A DNA stretch of 64,000 bases from Neobacillus driksii (GCF_013409995.1 NZ_JACCBX010000003.1:62001-126000), one strand, 5' to 3'. Counted from the first letter of the stretch, positions 1 through 8,498 are shown. Numbers and translations are program-made. Notes: generated from the sequence alone by a model not told the origin.

Positions 1-1552
1 GAACAATATCTGCATATTTTGCGCTTGGGGTCATAAAAAGATCGCTGACACAGATAAATTCTACTTTGCTTTCATCCTCTAACAGACTTGTCGTTTTATT
101 AATATCAGCGTGCTGGTTAACCAGCATATTCCCTGCCATATTAAAAATCATTTTAATATTTGTTGTTAATTTATCTGTTCCTTGAAGACCGTCTGCTGCT
201 GTCATCTCTGTGCCTTGTTCAACAACCTTTGTCCATAGGAAACAAGGAATAGAAGCCTTAACCGGATTTTCCACTTTAAATGGATAAACAATATCTGCAC
301 GGCTCCAGTATCCAGTACCAGCTGCCCAGCCGCCTAGTTTACCTACATTCCCTGTAATACACGCAAGCTGTGCACCGCCGCGCATAAATTGTTCACCATA
401 TGCCTGCCTTTGTGCTGCCCAGCCTTGAATAAGGGCTGCGGGCTTAATAGTTGCGTAATTTCTGGCAATCTCACGGATTTTTTCTGCAGGCACTCCACAG
501 ATTTTTTCTGCCCATTCTGGTGTTTTAGCCACTCCATCTTTTTCACCTAATAAATAGCTCTTTACTGACTCTTCCTTTGCAATACCGTCAGGCATATGGT
601 CACCATCAAATCCTACACAGTACTTATCAAGGAATGTTTGATCATGTAATTTTTCGGTTACAATCACATAGCCCATTGCATCCATCATCGCATTATCAGT
701 TGTTGGTTTAATCGGGATCCACTCATCGGCATAAGTAATGGCAGTATCGGTATACCGAGGGTCAATGAGAATAATTTTTGCCCCGTTTTTCTTTGCTTGC
801 ATTAAATACTCACGATATGGAGTCGAAAATATCATTTCTGAAGGGTTCTGTCCCCAAAGGATAATGTACTTAGAATGCAATAAGGAATCAAAGCTAGAAC
901 CTGAATTGTTCGTTCCATAGGTATATGGCGTTGCCACATTTCCTGCACCGGAACTGTAGTCATTCCGGTAATTTAAGTAGCCTCCAGTTAGTGCTAATAC
1001 CTTTCTTGCACTATTTCTACCCCCATGAAGCCCCCAGCTTTGTCCAGATGCATAATTGACATATCTTGATTCCGGGCCATATGTATCACCAATTCGTTTA
1101 ATCTCAGAGGCAATGGTATTGATTGCTTCTTCCCATGAAATTCTTTCAAATTTACCTTCGCCCCGTTTTCCTACCCGTTTCATTGGATACTTAAGACGGT
1201 CAGGGTGATAAAGCAAATTTCGATAGTTTCGTCCTCGTACACATGCTCTAAGTGGAGGGATGCTTGGATCACCACTTTCTTGAGTGTCGGTTGCTACACG
1301 TACCACTACACCATCCTTTACGTATGCCTTTATAACACAGCGTCCTCCACAATTATTAATACTACAAGTCGATACAACCTTATCCCAATCACTGGCACTT
1401 GCAACGTTTTCTTCTTTTTGCTTGTCAATCAATAATTTAGTTCCTACACCGCCAGCGATCACTGGGACACCAATTGCCCCCGACCATTTCAAGAATGTTC
1501 TACGCTGCATTTTATTGGCCAGTAAACTCCTTACAGGATTGTCTTTAGACAT
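1..1552 (-). CDS. DMSO reductase family molybdopterin oxidoreductase, catalytic subunit (N-terminal part)
   Basis: About 517 residues are visible; the gene continues past the left edge. The protein opens with a twin-arginine signal (RRTFLKWSG, residues 17-25), so it should be exported folded by Tat. Cysteines at 63, 68, 72 and 104 (pattern C-x4-C-x3-C-x31-C, followed by VRGR) fit the N-terminal [4Fe-4S] site of DmsA/YnfE-type enzymes, and the next stretch (HPDRLKYPMKRVGKRGEG) is typical of them. The family reduces S- or N-oxides or similar acceptors at a bis-MGD molybdenum site; the substrate is not readable. A Ser in the NDYSSG segment is the probable Mo ligand (inference). The ATG follows AGAGGGGG. 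Iron-sulfur and membrane-anchor subunits would be expected further left. Confidence 0.88.
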   Translation of the reverse strand, partial: MSKDNPVRSLLANKMQRRTFLKWSGAIGVPVIAGGVGTKLLIDKQKEENVASASDWDKVVSTCSINNCGGRCVIKAYVKDGVVVRVATDTQESGDPSIPPLRACVRGRNYRNLLYHPDRLKYPMKRVGKRGEGKFERISWEEAINTIASEIKRIGDTYGPESRYVNYASGQSWGLHGGRNSARKVLALTGGYLNYRNDYSSGAGNVATPYTYGTNNSGSSFDSLLHSKYIILWGQNPSEMIFSTPYREYLMQAKKNGAKIILIDPRYTDTAITYADEWIPIKPTTDNAMMDAMGYVIVTEKLHDQTFLDKYCVGFDGDHMPDGIAKEESVKSYLLGEKDGVAKTPEWAEKICGVPAEKIREIARNYATIKPAALIQGWAAQRQAYGEQFMRGGAQLACITGNVGKLGGWAAGTGYWSRADIVYPFKVENPVKASIPCFLWTKVVEQGTEMTAADGLQGTDKLTTNIKMIFNMAGNMLVNQHADINKTTSLLEDESKVEFICVSDLFMTPSAKYADIV

Positions 1553-1578
1553 TGATTTTTACCCCCTCTTTCTTTTTA

Positions 1579-1601
1579 TTGTGAAAACATTCACAATTAT
1601 A
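1579..1601 (-). promoter_or_regulatory. Rex-type (or Fnr-type) operator overlapping a -10 box
   Basis: 1579-1596 reads TTGTGAAAACATTCACAA, a perfect 7-bp inverted repeat around 4 bp, identical to the Bacillus Rex form TTGTGAA-N4-TTCACAA; it also contains the Fnr form TGTGA-N6-TCACA. On the minus strand a TATAAT sits at 1601-1596, so the operator covers the expected transcription start of the molybdoenzyme gene. That position favours repression, as Rex does when NADH is low. Confidence 0.65.
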
Positions 1602-1822
1602 GAGTGCAGTTTCTACCTCTATTTCCCAACTTGTACTCTTTATAATTCAATTTTACTTTATAGTTATTAAATAAATATTAAATTTCACATCGTTCACACT
1701 TATTTCATAATAATTATCCATATTTTGATAACAATTATGGGGCGAAAAGTGTCATTTGTTTCTAGTTAATCACGAATTATGTATATAATAAAAAAGAAAC
1801 TATTTTGTAAAGGATGATATCA

Positions 1823-2107
1823 TTGAATATAACTGGTCATACAGTTGAAAAACTAGTAGATCCATTTGGATTATTATCGGGTGACCGCTATGAATTTTTT
1901 CTTGAAATAGAAGTGGATGAAGAAGATGAACTCTACACGGAAAAAGGTGTTGGAATTAAGGTATTGTTAGTAATAGATGAAAAGGGACCTAGAATTTCAC
2001 ACTATCATCTCTATGAAAGAGGTTCAGAAAAGGTTTTAGACTTTGCTCTTGAAGAAGACGAGGAATTAACGGTGTTTAATTATTGTAAGGAAAACATTGA
2101 TTCATAA
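1823..2107 (+). CDS. DUF6509 family protein
   Basis: An acidic cytosolic protein of about 94 residues with the pattern of the DUF6509 family of Bacillus (NITGHTVEKL...DPFGLLSGDRYEF...LDFALEEDEE). The function is unknown; some databases carry a misleading 'pullulanase' label. I chose the TTG at 1823 because AAAGGATG lies a normal distance before it and homologues begin near MNIT; the in-frame ATG at 1814 sits directly on that ribosome site. It is a single gene, divergent from the molybdoenzyme and followed by a terminator. No signal peptide or membrane segment is seen. Confidence 0.75.
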   Translation: MNITGHTVEKLVDPFGLLSGDRYEFFLEIEVDEEDELYTEKGVGIKVLLVIDEKGPRISHYHLYERGSEKVLDFALEEDEELTVFNYCKENIDS

Positions 2108-2108
2108 G

Positions 2109-2139
2109 AAAAAGCAGAGGAATTACCCCCTGCTTTTTT
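2109..2139 (+). terminator. Intrinsic terminator, probably bidirectional
   Basis: Hairpin AAAAAGCAG...CTGCTTTTTT directly after the DUF6509 gene; the A-run on the left arm also lets it end minus-strand transcription from the ydjO-like gene. Confidence 0.8.
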
Positions 2140-2149
2140 CTTATGGTTA

Positions 2150-2353
2150 TTACATAAAGTTTTTACTATGATTATGAATGACCTGTAATTCTTTCGTATT
2201 AAGGCTCATTTCACTTTTGCATATTGGACAGAGGGGCACTTCAGTGCTCTTAAAATTGTCACGAATCCAGCATTTACAATTATCTGAATTACATTCCCAA
2301 ATTTTAGTTTCTTCAAGCTTTACTTCTTCATCATTTCTTCTACCAAACGCCAA
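2150..2353 (-). CDS. Cold-inducible YdjO-like zinc-binding protein
   Basis: A 67-residue protein with cysteines in two groups (WECNSDNCKCWIRDNF and PLCPICKSEM), the pattern of the YdjO-like family, whose B. subtilis member is cold-inducible. A structural zinc site is likely; the role is unknown. The best start is the TTG at 2353 (TTG-GCG-TTT-GGT), preceded by AAGGGGTG at proper spacing; a longer reading to 2437 would run through the upstream terminator. It lies just downstream of a cold-shock gene in the same direction, which fits a shared response to cold. Confidence 0.75.
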   Translation of the reverse strand: MAFGRRNDEEVKLEETKIWECNSDNCKCWIRDNFKSTEVPLCPICKSEMSLNTKELQVIHNHSKNFM

Positions 2354-2416
2354 AATGATCACCCCTTGTACTTTTTGCAAGACTGTTGGACACTTTGAAA
2401 CATCTTTTATAAAGAT

Positions 2417-2451
2417 AAAAAGGTGATGCCGGATCATTGCACCACCTTTTT
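2417..2451 (-). terminator. Terminator after the cold-shock gene
   Basis: AAAAAGGTG...CACCTTTTT stem between the csp stop and the ydjO-like start. Incomplete termination here would let some transcripts continue into the ydjO-like gene. Confidence 0.75.
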
Positions 2452-2463
2452 ATTTTTCATGAA

Positions 2464-2664
2464 TTAAGCTTTAACTACGTTAGCAGCTTGTGGTCCACGA
2501 GCACCTTCAACGATTTCAAAAGACACTGCTTGACCTTCTTCTAAAGTTTTGAAACCTTCTGTTTGGATAGCAGAAAAGTGTACGAATACGTCTTGACCGC
2601 CATCAGCTTCAATAAATCCAAATCCTTTTTCTGCATTAAACCATTTTACTTTACCGTTACTCAT
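2464..2664 (-). CDS. Cold-shock protein (CspA/CspD family)
   Basis: A 66-residue single cold-shock domain with both RNA-binding motifs (KGFGFIE and VFVHFSAI) and the Bacillus ending ([14 protein letters not shown]). These proteins bind single-stranded RNA and DNA and act as RNA chaperones and transcription antiterminators. The length equals B. subtilis CspD; I do not choose between paralogue names. The ATG at 2664 (MSNGKVKWF) has GGGGG eight bases upstream; an earlier in-frame start at 2679 lies before this ribosome site. The gene has a strong sigma-A promoter and a roughly 150-nt structured leader typical of csp genes. Confidence 0.95.
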   Translation of the reverse strand: MSNGKVKWFNAEKGFGFIEADGGQDVFVHFSAIQTEGFKTLEEGQAVSFEIVEGARGPQAANVVKA

Positions 2665-2723
2665 TAATAGAACCCCCAACGATTTTGTTCACTTTAAGTA
2701 CATAACCATTTAATAAATCAAAA

Positions 2724-2779
2724 AGTCGTAATACACCACTGGGTAATAGACATCACCCACAGATCGTGCAGTTACGACT
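2724..2779 (-). promoter_or_regulatory. Structured csp 5' leader
   Basis: In the csp leader, AGTCGTAA (2779-2772 on the minus strand) pairs perfectly with TTACGACT (2731-2724). Inside it a second stem, TGGGT/ACCCA (2759-2755 with 2744-2740), can form. Long leaders of this kind act in cold-shock genes by refolding at low temperature. A thermosensor role here is inferred from the family. Confidence 0.6.
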
Positions 2780-2823
2780 ACTTAAACCAAAAAATATTTA
2801 GACGAACTTAAAAGCGTACCTTC

Positions 2824-2852
2824 ATTATACTATTTATTACTCTGAAAGTCAA
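2824..2852 (-). promoter_or_regulatory. Sigma-A promoter of the cold-shock gene
   Basis: TTGACT (2852-2847), 17-bp spacer, TATAAT (2829-2824) on the minus strand. Transcription should start near 2816, about 150 nt before the csp ATG. Confidence 0.85.
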
Positions 2853-2909
2853 TTAAATTTACAGTATAGCATACTACCAAGCCACTAACTATAAAAATTC
2901 GCAGGATAA

Positions 2910-3872
2910 TTAATTTTTTTCATAATCCCCTTTTAAAAAGACTTCCATAAAGTTTATGACAAACTTTTGGATGTCAGCTTCCATACCGATATAATCTAAT
3001 GTTTCAGGGGGCTCTGGATCGGGTTTGGGACGAAAATCAGCGATACTTTTCCCTTTGGCGTTTCCAAATTCCTCTACTCTTACCCTTTTAGGAATATACT
3101 TTACAAATTCAGGATTCGTTAACGCCATAAGTGGGACAACATCATGTAAAGGAGCACCTTTAATCCCTGGTACATTTTTTTGATAAGCCTTAAAATAATA
3201 ATCAAATGCAGGTTTTAATAATGGTCTAAATGGTGTTGGGCTGTTTTCACTAAGAAAATCGATAACATCTGGTGTTATAATAGCTTTATTCGTAATATTT
3301 AAGGGATATAAATATATATTATGTGCTTTTTCCATCACTATATTTGACGCAATGGAATCGGAATAGAAGTTGGCTTCTGCTTCTGCCGAAATATTCCCAG
3401 GAACTAAGAAAGCACCGCCCATTATATAAAAAGCATTTACATTCTTTAAAGCATTGTTCCCGTACAGGATGAACATTAAAGCTAATTCTGTCAATCTGCC
3501 AACATTGACGATAATAATATTGTCTTTATATTCATTAATAATCTCTAGGATTTTATTAATGTCATGGACCTCTACTTTTTGAAGGGATTCAGGCGGCTTG
3601 ATTGGGCCAAGTCCCTCCGGTCCATGAATTCCAGGATAAAATTGAACAGGTTCACCAGATAATGGTCCAGCTGCTCCAGCAATGATCGGTATATCCTCCC
3701 TCCCAGCTAAATCAATTAAATAGGCTGTATTCTTTATTGATTGCTCTTTCGGAGTATTTCCATATCCACTGACAATACCGACAAGATTAATGTCTGGATT
3801 TAATAATGCATACATTATTGCAAAGGAATCATCAATTCCCGGATCCGTAAACAAAAGCACATTATAAGCCAT
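2910..3872 (-). CDS. Nucleoside hydrolase (IunH family)
   Basis: A protein of about 320 residues that should cleave the N-glycosidic bond of ribonucleosides. The calcium-site motif TDPGIDD (Asp10, Asp14, Asp15) is present, as are the EANFYSD segment that binds the ribose and the C-terminal LHD aspartate. One oddity: the residue two before TDPG-Asp10, normally Asp (DTDPG), is Phe8. The ATG at 3872 has GGGGGAG upstream; the longer reading to 3950 has no ribosome site. It stands alone between csp and ku. Substrate preference is not readable. Confidence 0.87.
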   Translation of the reverse strand: MAYNVLLFTDPGIDDSFAIMYALLNPDINLVGIVSGYGNTPKEQSIKNTAYLIDLAGREDIPIIAGAAGPLSGEPVQFYPGIHGPEGLGPIKPPESLQKVEVHDINKILEIINEYKDNIIIVNVGRLTELALMFILYGNNALKNVNAFYIMGGAFLVPGNISAEAEANFYSDSIASNIVMEKAHNIYLYPLNITNKAIITPDVIDFLSENSPTPFRPLLKPAFDYYFKAYQKNVPGIKGAPLHDVVPLMALTNPEFVKYIPKRVRVEEFGNAKGKSIADFRPKPDPEPPETLDYIGMEADIQKFVINFMEVFLKGDYEKN

Positions 3873-3965
3873 GGCATCTCCCCCGCACATCTTCATTTTT
3901 AATTCTCCCATAATACTATGCGATAAATTTGATTCAAAGTACTTTCTCATATACGGAGATGTCTT

Positions 3966-4000
3966 AAAAAACCGACTCGAAATTGTCGAATCGGTTTTTT
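3966..4000 (-). terminator. Terminator of ku
   Basis: AAAAAACCGA...TCGGTTTTTT hairpin immediately after the ku stop codon; symmetrical enough to work in both directions. Confidence 0.85.
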
Positions 4001-4002
4001 AC

Positions 4003-4905
4003 TTATGCTTCTTTTTTTACTTTCGGAGCAGCTTTTTTCCTTGGAGCTGCAGGCTTCTTCGCTGTGGTTTCCCTCTTTATTGCGGATTCCTTTTTTAATG
4101 CCGGTTCTTTTCTTCCGGTCCCCTCACTCTTAGGCTTTGTCCGATCAATAGAAGCCTGAAGTGCAGCCATTAGATCGGTAACGTTTGATGGTGTCTCTTT
4201 AGCTGTTGGAGTGACTGTTTCTTGTCCTGTACGTTTTGCCTCGATTAACTCTAATAATGCTGTACGGTATTCATCTGTATATTTTTCAGGTTCAAATTCA
4301 GTTGTTAATTGATCAATCAACATAATCGCGGTAGCTAATTCTTTTTCGGTGACCTTATCGTCAGCTGGGACATTGGGAACGTCTCCAGCACGGCGAACCT
4401 CGTCTGGAAAATGAATCGTCTCCATAACCAGTGTATTCTCATACACACGAATCACTGCCATTTGCTCTTTTGAGCGAATAATAATTTTGGCTATTCCAAC
4501 CTTTTGTGATTCCTGAAGAGCTTTTCGAAGCAAGGAATATGCCTTACCGCCCCCTTCATTAGGGGACATATAATAACTTCGGTCAAAATATATAGGATCG
4601 ATTTCTTCCATTTTGACAAAATCAATGATCTCAACTGCTTTTTCTTCGTTTTCCTTCCGAAGTTTTTCAAGGTCCTCCTGATCCAGGACGACAAATTTCC
4701 CTTTTGTATATTCGTATGCTTTCACAATATCCTCAGGTTTTACTTCCTGCTCACATACAGTGCAAATTTTTTCATATTTAATCGGGGCATGGCATTTATT
4801 ATGCAAAGTCCGAAGCTTAATGTCTTTATCCTCAGTGGCAGTATGAAGCTTGATTGGGATATTTACAAGCCCAAAACTAATACTGCCTTTCCACATCGTA
4901 TGCAT
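4003..4905 (-). CDS. ku: Ku-type DNA end-binding protein of NHEJ
   Basis: A 300-residue bacterial Ku. It starts MHTMWKGSISFGLVNIPIK like B. subtilis YkoV and has the Ku bridge region (SYYMSPNEGGGKAYSLL). Ku dimers ring DNA ends and recruit LigD for double-strand break repair, mainly in non-dividing cells and spores. The last ~50 residues are a Lys/Ala/Pro-rich basic tail, which in other bacterial Ku proteins binds DNA. The ATG at 4905 follows GGAG; a longer reading to 4971 lacks family similarity. It is divergent from ligD. I see no convincing sigma-G promoter by eye in the 129-bp gap. Confidence 0.97.
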   Translation of the reverse strand: MHTMWKGSISFGLVNIPIKLHTATEDKDIKLRTLHNKCHAPIKYEKICTVCEQEVKPEDIVKAYEYTKGKFVVLDQEDLEKLRKENEEKAVEIIDFVKMEEIDPIYFDRSYYMSPNEGGGKAYSLLRKALQESQKVGIAKIIIRSKEQMAVIRVYENTLVMETIHFPDEVRRAGDVPNVPADDKVTEKELATAIMLIDQLTTEFEPEKYTDEYRTALLELIEAKRTGQETVTPTAKETPSNVTDLMAALQASIDRTKPKSEGTGRKEPALKKESAIKRETTAKKPAAPRKKAAPKVKKEA

Positions 4906-5034
4906 AGTGTAGGTCTCCAATCTTTTTACTATTATTGTGGGTTTTCCTTTTAAAGAAATTCCTAAAAACATTTGGTAAAGGATGAATCATCGTGATTTGA
5001 AACAAAATAAAGAAAAAAGAGAGGAATTAAATCA

Positions 5035-6867
5035 ATGAAACCGATGCTGCCAACACTAACTTTCGATCTAACACTTCAACCGGATTGGCTGTACGAGGTT
5101 AAATATGATGGATTTCGGGCGATATTAAATTGGGATAAGAATGGGATTACATTAACCAGCAGGAATGATAAGCCATTGCTTCCACAATTCCCAGAAATAA
5201 AAGATTTTCTCGAGCCTCTAGAGAAACTTTTTCAACCGTTTCTTCCTCTGCAACTGGATGGCGAGCTTGTTTTTCTTGAAAATCCCTATAAGGCTAACTT
5301 CTCGGCAATTCAAATCCGCGGAAGGACAAAAGCTGCTAAAAGAATTGCTGAACAAGCTGCTAAATCTCCATGTCGTCTAATGGTCTTTGATATCCTTGTA
5401 TTGGCAGGCAAACCTCAACATTCGAAAACATTTCACGAACGGAAGGCAAGGCTCAGCGAACTTTTTAACCAGCTTAATTTCCCACTAGAAGCAGATCCCT
5501 ATAGTAATAATTTGCTGCAGCTAGTTAAGGCCCATAAAGATTTTTCAAGATTATGGGAAAACGTTGTTCTTCACGATGGTGAAGGGATTATTGCAAAACA
5601 GAAAAACAGCCTATGGGAGGAAGGAAAGAGATCCTTACAATGGTTAAAATATAAAAATTGGAAATATGTCTCTTGTTTTATTACAGCTCTTGAAAAGACA
5701 AATGGATACTTTTACGTTGGAGTGTATAAAGAAGGAACAATTCAGGGAATCGGTCAAGTCCTGTTTGGCTTTAAACCGGATGAAAAGCAAGCTCTTCAAA
5801 GTACGATTAAACAGAATATGGTTAGTGAAGATCATCAATTTATATATGTTGAGCCTGCTATTTGTTTGGAGGTTAAATATTTAGAGCTTTACGAAAGTCA
5901 GCTGCGCGAACCGCACTTTCATCGCTTTCGTTTTGATCTAAAACCGACTGAATGTACATACGAACAGTTTATCTTTAAGCAAAAAAATTTACCGGAGGAT
6001 TTGGATATTACTCACCCCGATAAACCACTTTGGAAAAACCATGACATTCAAAAGGCTGATTTCATTTTGTATCTACGGGAAGTATCGCCGTACATGCTGC
6101 CTTTTTTAGAAAATCGGCTATTAACAGTCATTCGTTATCCACACGGAATGTTCGGTGAGCCTTTTTATCAAAAAAATTGTCCAGACTATGCACCTGATTT
6201 TGTAAAGACACATGTATCCGAAGGAATTGATTATATTGTTTGTAACAACCTAAAAACACTTATATGGCTCGGAAATCAGTTAGCAATTGAATACCATATT
6301 CCATTTCAAACGATTTACAGTAAGGGCCCCAGTGAAATTGTTTTTGATTTAGACCCTCCCTCAAAGGAAGACTTTCACTTGGCCGTTAAAGCGGCTTTGT
6401 TAATTAAGGAGGTTCTCGATCAATTAAATCTAATTGGATTTATTAAAACATCCGGAAATAAAGGGTTGCAGGTTTATTTGCCTTTGCCGGAGGACGTATT
6501 TACCTTTGAAGATACACGGTTGTTCACAAGCTTTATAGCAGATTATTTGATTTCGAAGGACCCAGATTCGTTCACAACGGAGAGAATGAAAAAGAATCGC
6601 GGTAACAGGTTATACGTTGACTATGTCCAGCATAGTGAAGGAAAAACCATAGTTGCTCCATACTCCATGAGGGGAAATGAACATGCAGGCGTTGCTACCC
6701 CGCTATATTGGGAAGAAGTGGATTATAATCTGGATCCAATAAACTTTAACATGCAAAATGCATTACTTCGGCTTAGGAAACAAGGTGACCCGTTTAAAAA
6801 TTATTTTCAAACCAAATCGATTCAGTCCTTTGGACCGGTGTTGGAAGTGTTGAATGCTAAAAAATAG
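5035..6867 (+). CDS. ligD: Multifunctional DNA ligase/polymerase LigD
   Basis: A 610-residue protein with the Bacillus order ligase then polymerase. The ligase motif VKYDGFRA carries the AMP-accepting Lys23. The second half (from about 330) is an archaeo-eukaryotic primase-type polymerase: FDLDPP supplies two metal ligands and TSGNKGLQVYLPL is the nucleotide-binding loop. There is no phosphoesterase domain, as in B. subtilis YkoU, whose length (611) is nearly the same. It fills and seals ends held by Ku. The ATG follows GAGAGGAATT. It is divergent from ku and followed by the 52-bp repeat array. Confidence 0.97.
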   Translation: MKPMLPTLTFDLTLQPDWLYEVKYDGFRAILNWDKNGITLTSRNDKPLLPQFPEIKDFLEPLEKLFQPFLPLQLDGELVFLENPYKANFSAIQIRGRTKAAKRIAEQAAKSPCRLMVFDILVLAGKPQHSKTFHERKARLSELFNQLNFPLEADPYSNNLLQLVKAHKDFSRLWENVVLHDGEGIIAKQKNSLWEEGKRSLQWLKYKNWKYVSCFITALEKTNGYFYVGVYKEGTIQGIGQVLFGFKPDEKQALQSTIKQNMVSEDHQFIYVEPAICLEVKYLELYESQLREPHFHRFRFDLKPTECTYEQFIFKQKNLPEDLDITHPDKPLWKNHDIQKADFILYLREVSPYMLPFLENRLLTVIRYPHGMFGEPFYQKNCPDYAPDFVKTHVSEGIDYIVCNNLKTLIWLGNQLAIEYHIPFQTIYSKGPSEIVFDLDPPSKEDFHLAVKAALLIKEVLDQLNLIGFIKTSGNKGLQVYLPLPEDVFTFEDTRLFTSFIADYLISKDPDSFTTERMKKNRGNRLYVDYVQHSEGKTIVAPYSMRGNEHAGVATPLYWEEVDYNLDPINFNMQNALLRLRKQGDPFKNYFQTKSIQSFGPVLEVLNAKK

Positions 6868-6914
6868 TCAGCTGACTTGGTAAAGTGACCGTTCTCTTGT
6901 TCTAATTTGATTTC

Positions 6915-7458
6915 GGTCATTCCAGGCTGCCTGCATTGACCCAAATGCTTTTTCTTCATACTCTTCGGTCATTCCAGACTGCCTGCATTGACCCAAATGC
7001 TTTTTCTTCATGCTCTTTGGTCACTCCAGGCTGCCTGCATTGACCCAAATGCTTTTTCTTCATACTCTCCGGTCACTCCAGGCTGCCTGCATTGACCCAA
7101 ATGCTTTTTCTTCATGCTCTTCGGTCACTCCAGGCCGCCTGCATTGACCCAAATGCTTTTTCTCCATACTCTTCGGTCACTCCAGGCCGCCTGCATTGAC
7201 CCAAATGCTTTTTCTTCATACTCTCCGGTCACTCCAGGCCGCCTGCATTGACCCAAATGCTTTTTCTTCATACTCTTCGGTCACTTCAGGCGGCCTGCAT
7301 TGACCCAAATGCTTTTTCTTCATACTCTTTGGTCACTCCAGGCCGCCTGCATTGACCCAAATGCTTTTTCTTCATACTCTTCGGTCACTCCAGGCCGCCT
7401 GCATTGACCCAAATGCTTTTTCTTCATGCTCTTTGGTCACTTCAGACTGTCTACATGG
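6915..7458. repeat. Tandem array of ten 52-bp units plus a partial unit
   Basis: Units begin with GGTCA at 6915, 6967, 7019, 7071, 7123, 7175, 7227, 7279, 7331 and 7383, every spacing exactly 52 bp; an eleventh, truncated copy starts at 7435. Each unit holds two small dyads: CAGGC-N-GCCTG, and GCATT-GACCCA-AATGC followed by five T. The unit is about half G+C, richer than the surroundings. No unique spacers are present, and 52 is not a multiple of three, so it is neither a CRISPR nor a coding repeat. It lies between the converging ligD and dapF genes. Confidence 0.95.
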
Positions 7459-7472
7459 TTAAATAAATAATA

Positions 7473-7503
7473 AAGGTCACATAGAATCTCTCTATGTGAC
7501 CTT
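7473..7503 (-). terminator. Terminator of dapF
   Basis: A 13-bp perfect stem (AAGGTCACATAGA with its complement) and a 5-nt loop just after the dapF stop, bounded by A/T-rich runs. The arm contains GGTCAC, the same hexamer that begins most units of the neighbouring array. Confidence 0.8.
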
Positions 7504-7517
7504 CAAATAAAAAATTA

Positions 7518-8498
7518 TTACAAACCTGCTTTTTGAAGATACTCTTGCGCGTCAGCTTGAAGTTTCTCATAGGTTGACTGCTCAGTAAATTCTTCTTTCG
7601 AACTCACAGAAAAGCCTTCGCGTTCTAGATCAACATCAACCTGTGCCTGGTACATGTACGTTGCATTACCAATTAAATCAATGCTATAGTTTTCATCATT
7701 TTCATGTACTACACATTGGACTCTTCCGCCGTTATTAAAAACATTAATAATCTCTTCCACGTTATTCAGTCCTTGCAGACATGTTACCAATGAAGATGCT
7801 GACATTGCAGTTCCACAGGCATTTGTGAAACCTACCCCTCGTTCAAAGGTGTTTACATAAATACTTCCCTCTGCCAAAGACTTAACAAAGCTGACGTTCA
7901 CACCGTCAAGGAATAGCTCATTTGGATTATTTACCTTCTCGCTTATCTCTTTTTGCACTCCGGATTGCAATTGTTCCGTATTTACCACCGAGATTAAATG
8001 CGGATTAGGTACTGCAAGCGCAGAAAATGTTAACTCCTGTGAAAGCTCTGGGATTTTTTCATTTAGTAAATTAGGTTGATCTAATTTCAATGGCAAGTCT
8101 TCCAAAAAGAATGAAACCGGTGAGATTTCTACTTGGTAAGTTGTCACATTCGGATAGATATCCTGTTGTTTACTCACCTTTAAATCCGCCTTCATGGTTT
8201 CAATAATCGCTTCATTTAGCCCCTTCATTTCACAAACATATCGAGCAACTAACCGCAGACCGTTTCCGCACATTGAAGCTTCTGAACCGTCCGTATTAAA
8301 AACCCGCATTCTTCCATCAGCATGATCACTATTCATGATAAAAAGAATACCGTCTGCCCCTAATTCAGAATTTCGATCACATAACAATGTAGCAATCTTC
8401 GCTCTTTCATGTTCTGAAAAAGAATACGAATTCGTTATTTCATCAATTAAGAGAAAATCATTTCCTGATCCATGACCTTTAATTAGTTCAATCTGCAC
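7518..8498 (-). CDS. dapF: Diaminopimelate epimerase (DapF family, long form)
   Basis: A 326-residue PLP-independent epimerase. The two catalytic cysteines are visible in MCGNGLR and NACGTAMSAS, and the N-terminal GSGNDFLLID and GADG motifs match DapF. DapF converts LL- to meso-diaminopimelate for lysine and peptidoglycan. It is about 40-50 residues longer than common DapF, with extra sequence in the middle and at the C-terminus, so a related amino-acid epimerase activity cannot be excluded. I chose the GTG at 8498 (8 nt after GGAGG) over the TTG at 8504, which is too close. It may be cotranscribed with the upstream membrane protein gene. Confidence 0.82.
   Translation of the reverse strand: MQIELIKGHGSGNDFLLIDEITNSYSFSEHERAKIATLLCDRNSELGADGILFIMNSDHADGRMRVFNTDGSEASMCGNGLRLVARYVCEMKGLNEAIIETMKADLKVSKQQDIYPNVTTYQVEISPVSFFLEDLPLKLDQPNLLNEKIPELSQELTFSALAVPNPHLISVVNTEQLQSGVQKEISEKVNNPNELFLDGVNVSFVKSLAEGSIYVNTFERGVGFTNACGTAMSASSLVTCLQGLNNVEEIINVFNNGGRVQCVVHENDENYSIDLIGNATYMYQAQVDVDLEREGFSVSSKEEFTEQSTYEKLQADAQEYLQKAGL

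Noticed and set aside
1205..1670. Plus-strand frames opposite the molybdoenzyme gene
   Set aside because: The minus strand codes a clear DMSO-reductase protein throughout; the plus frames have no ribosome site or family pattern.
6915..7458. CRISPR array
   Set aside because: The whole 52-bp unit repeats, with no unique spacers, and no cas genes are near. The same holds for the arrays at 33.3 and 58.3 kb.
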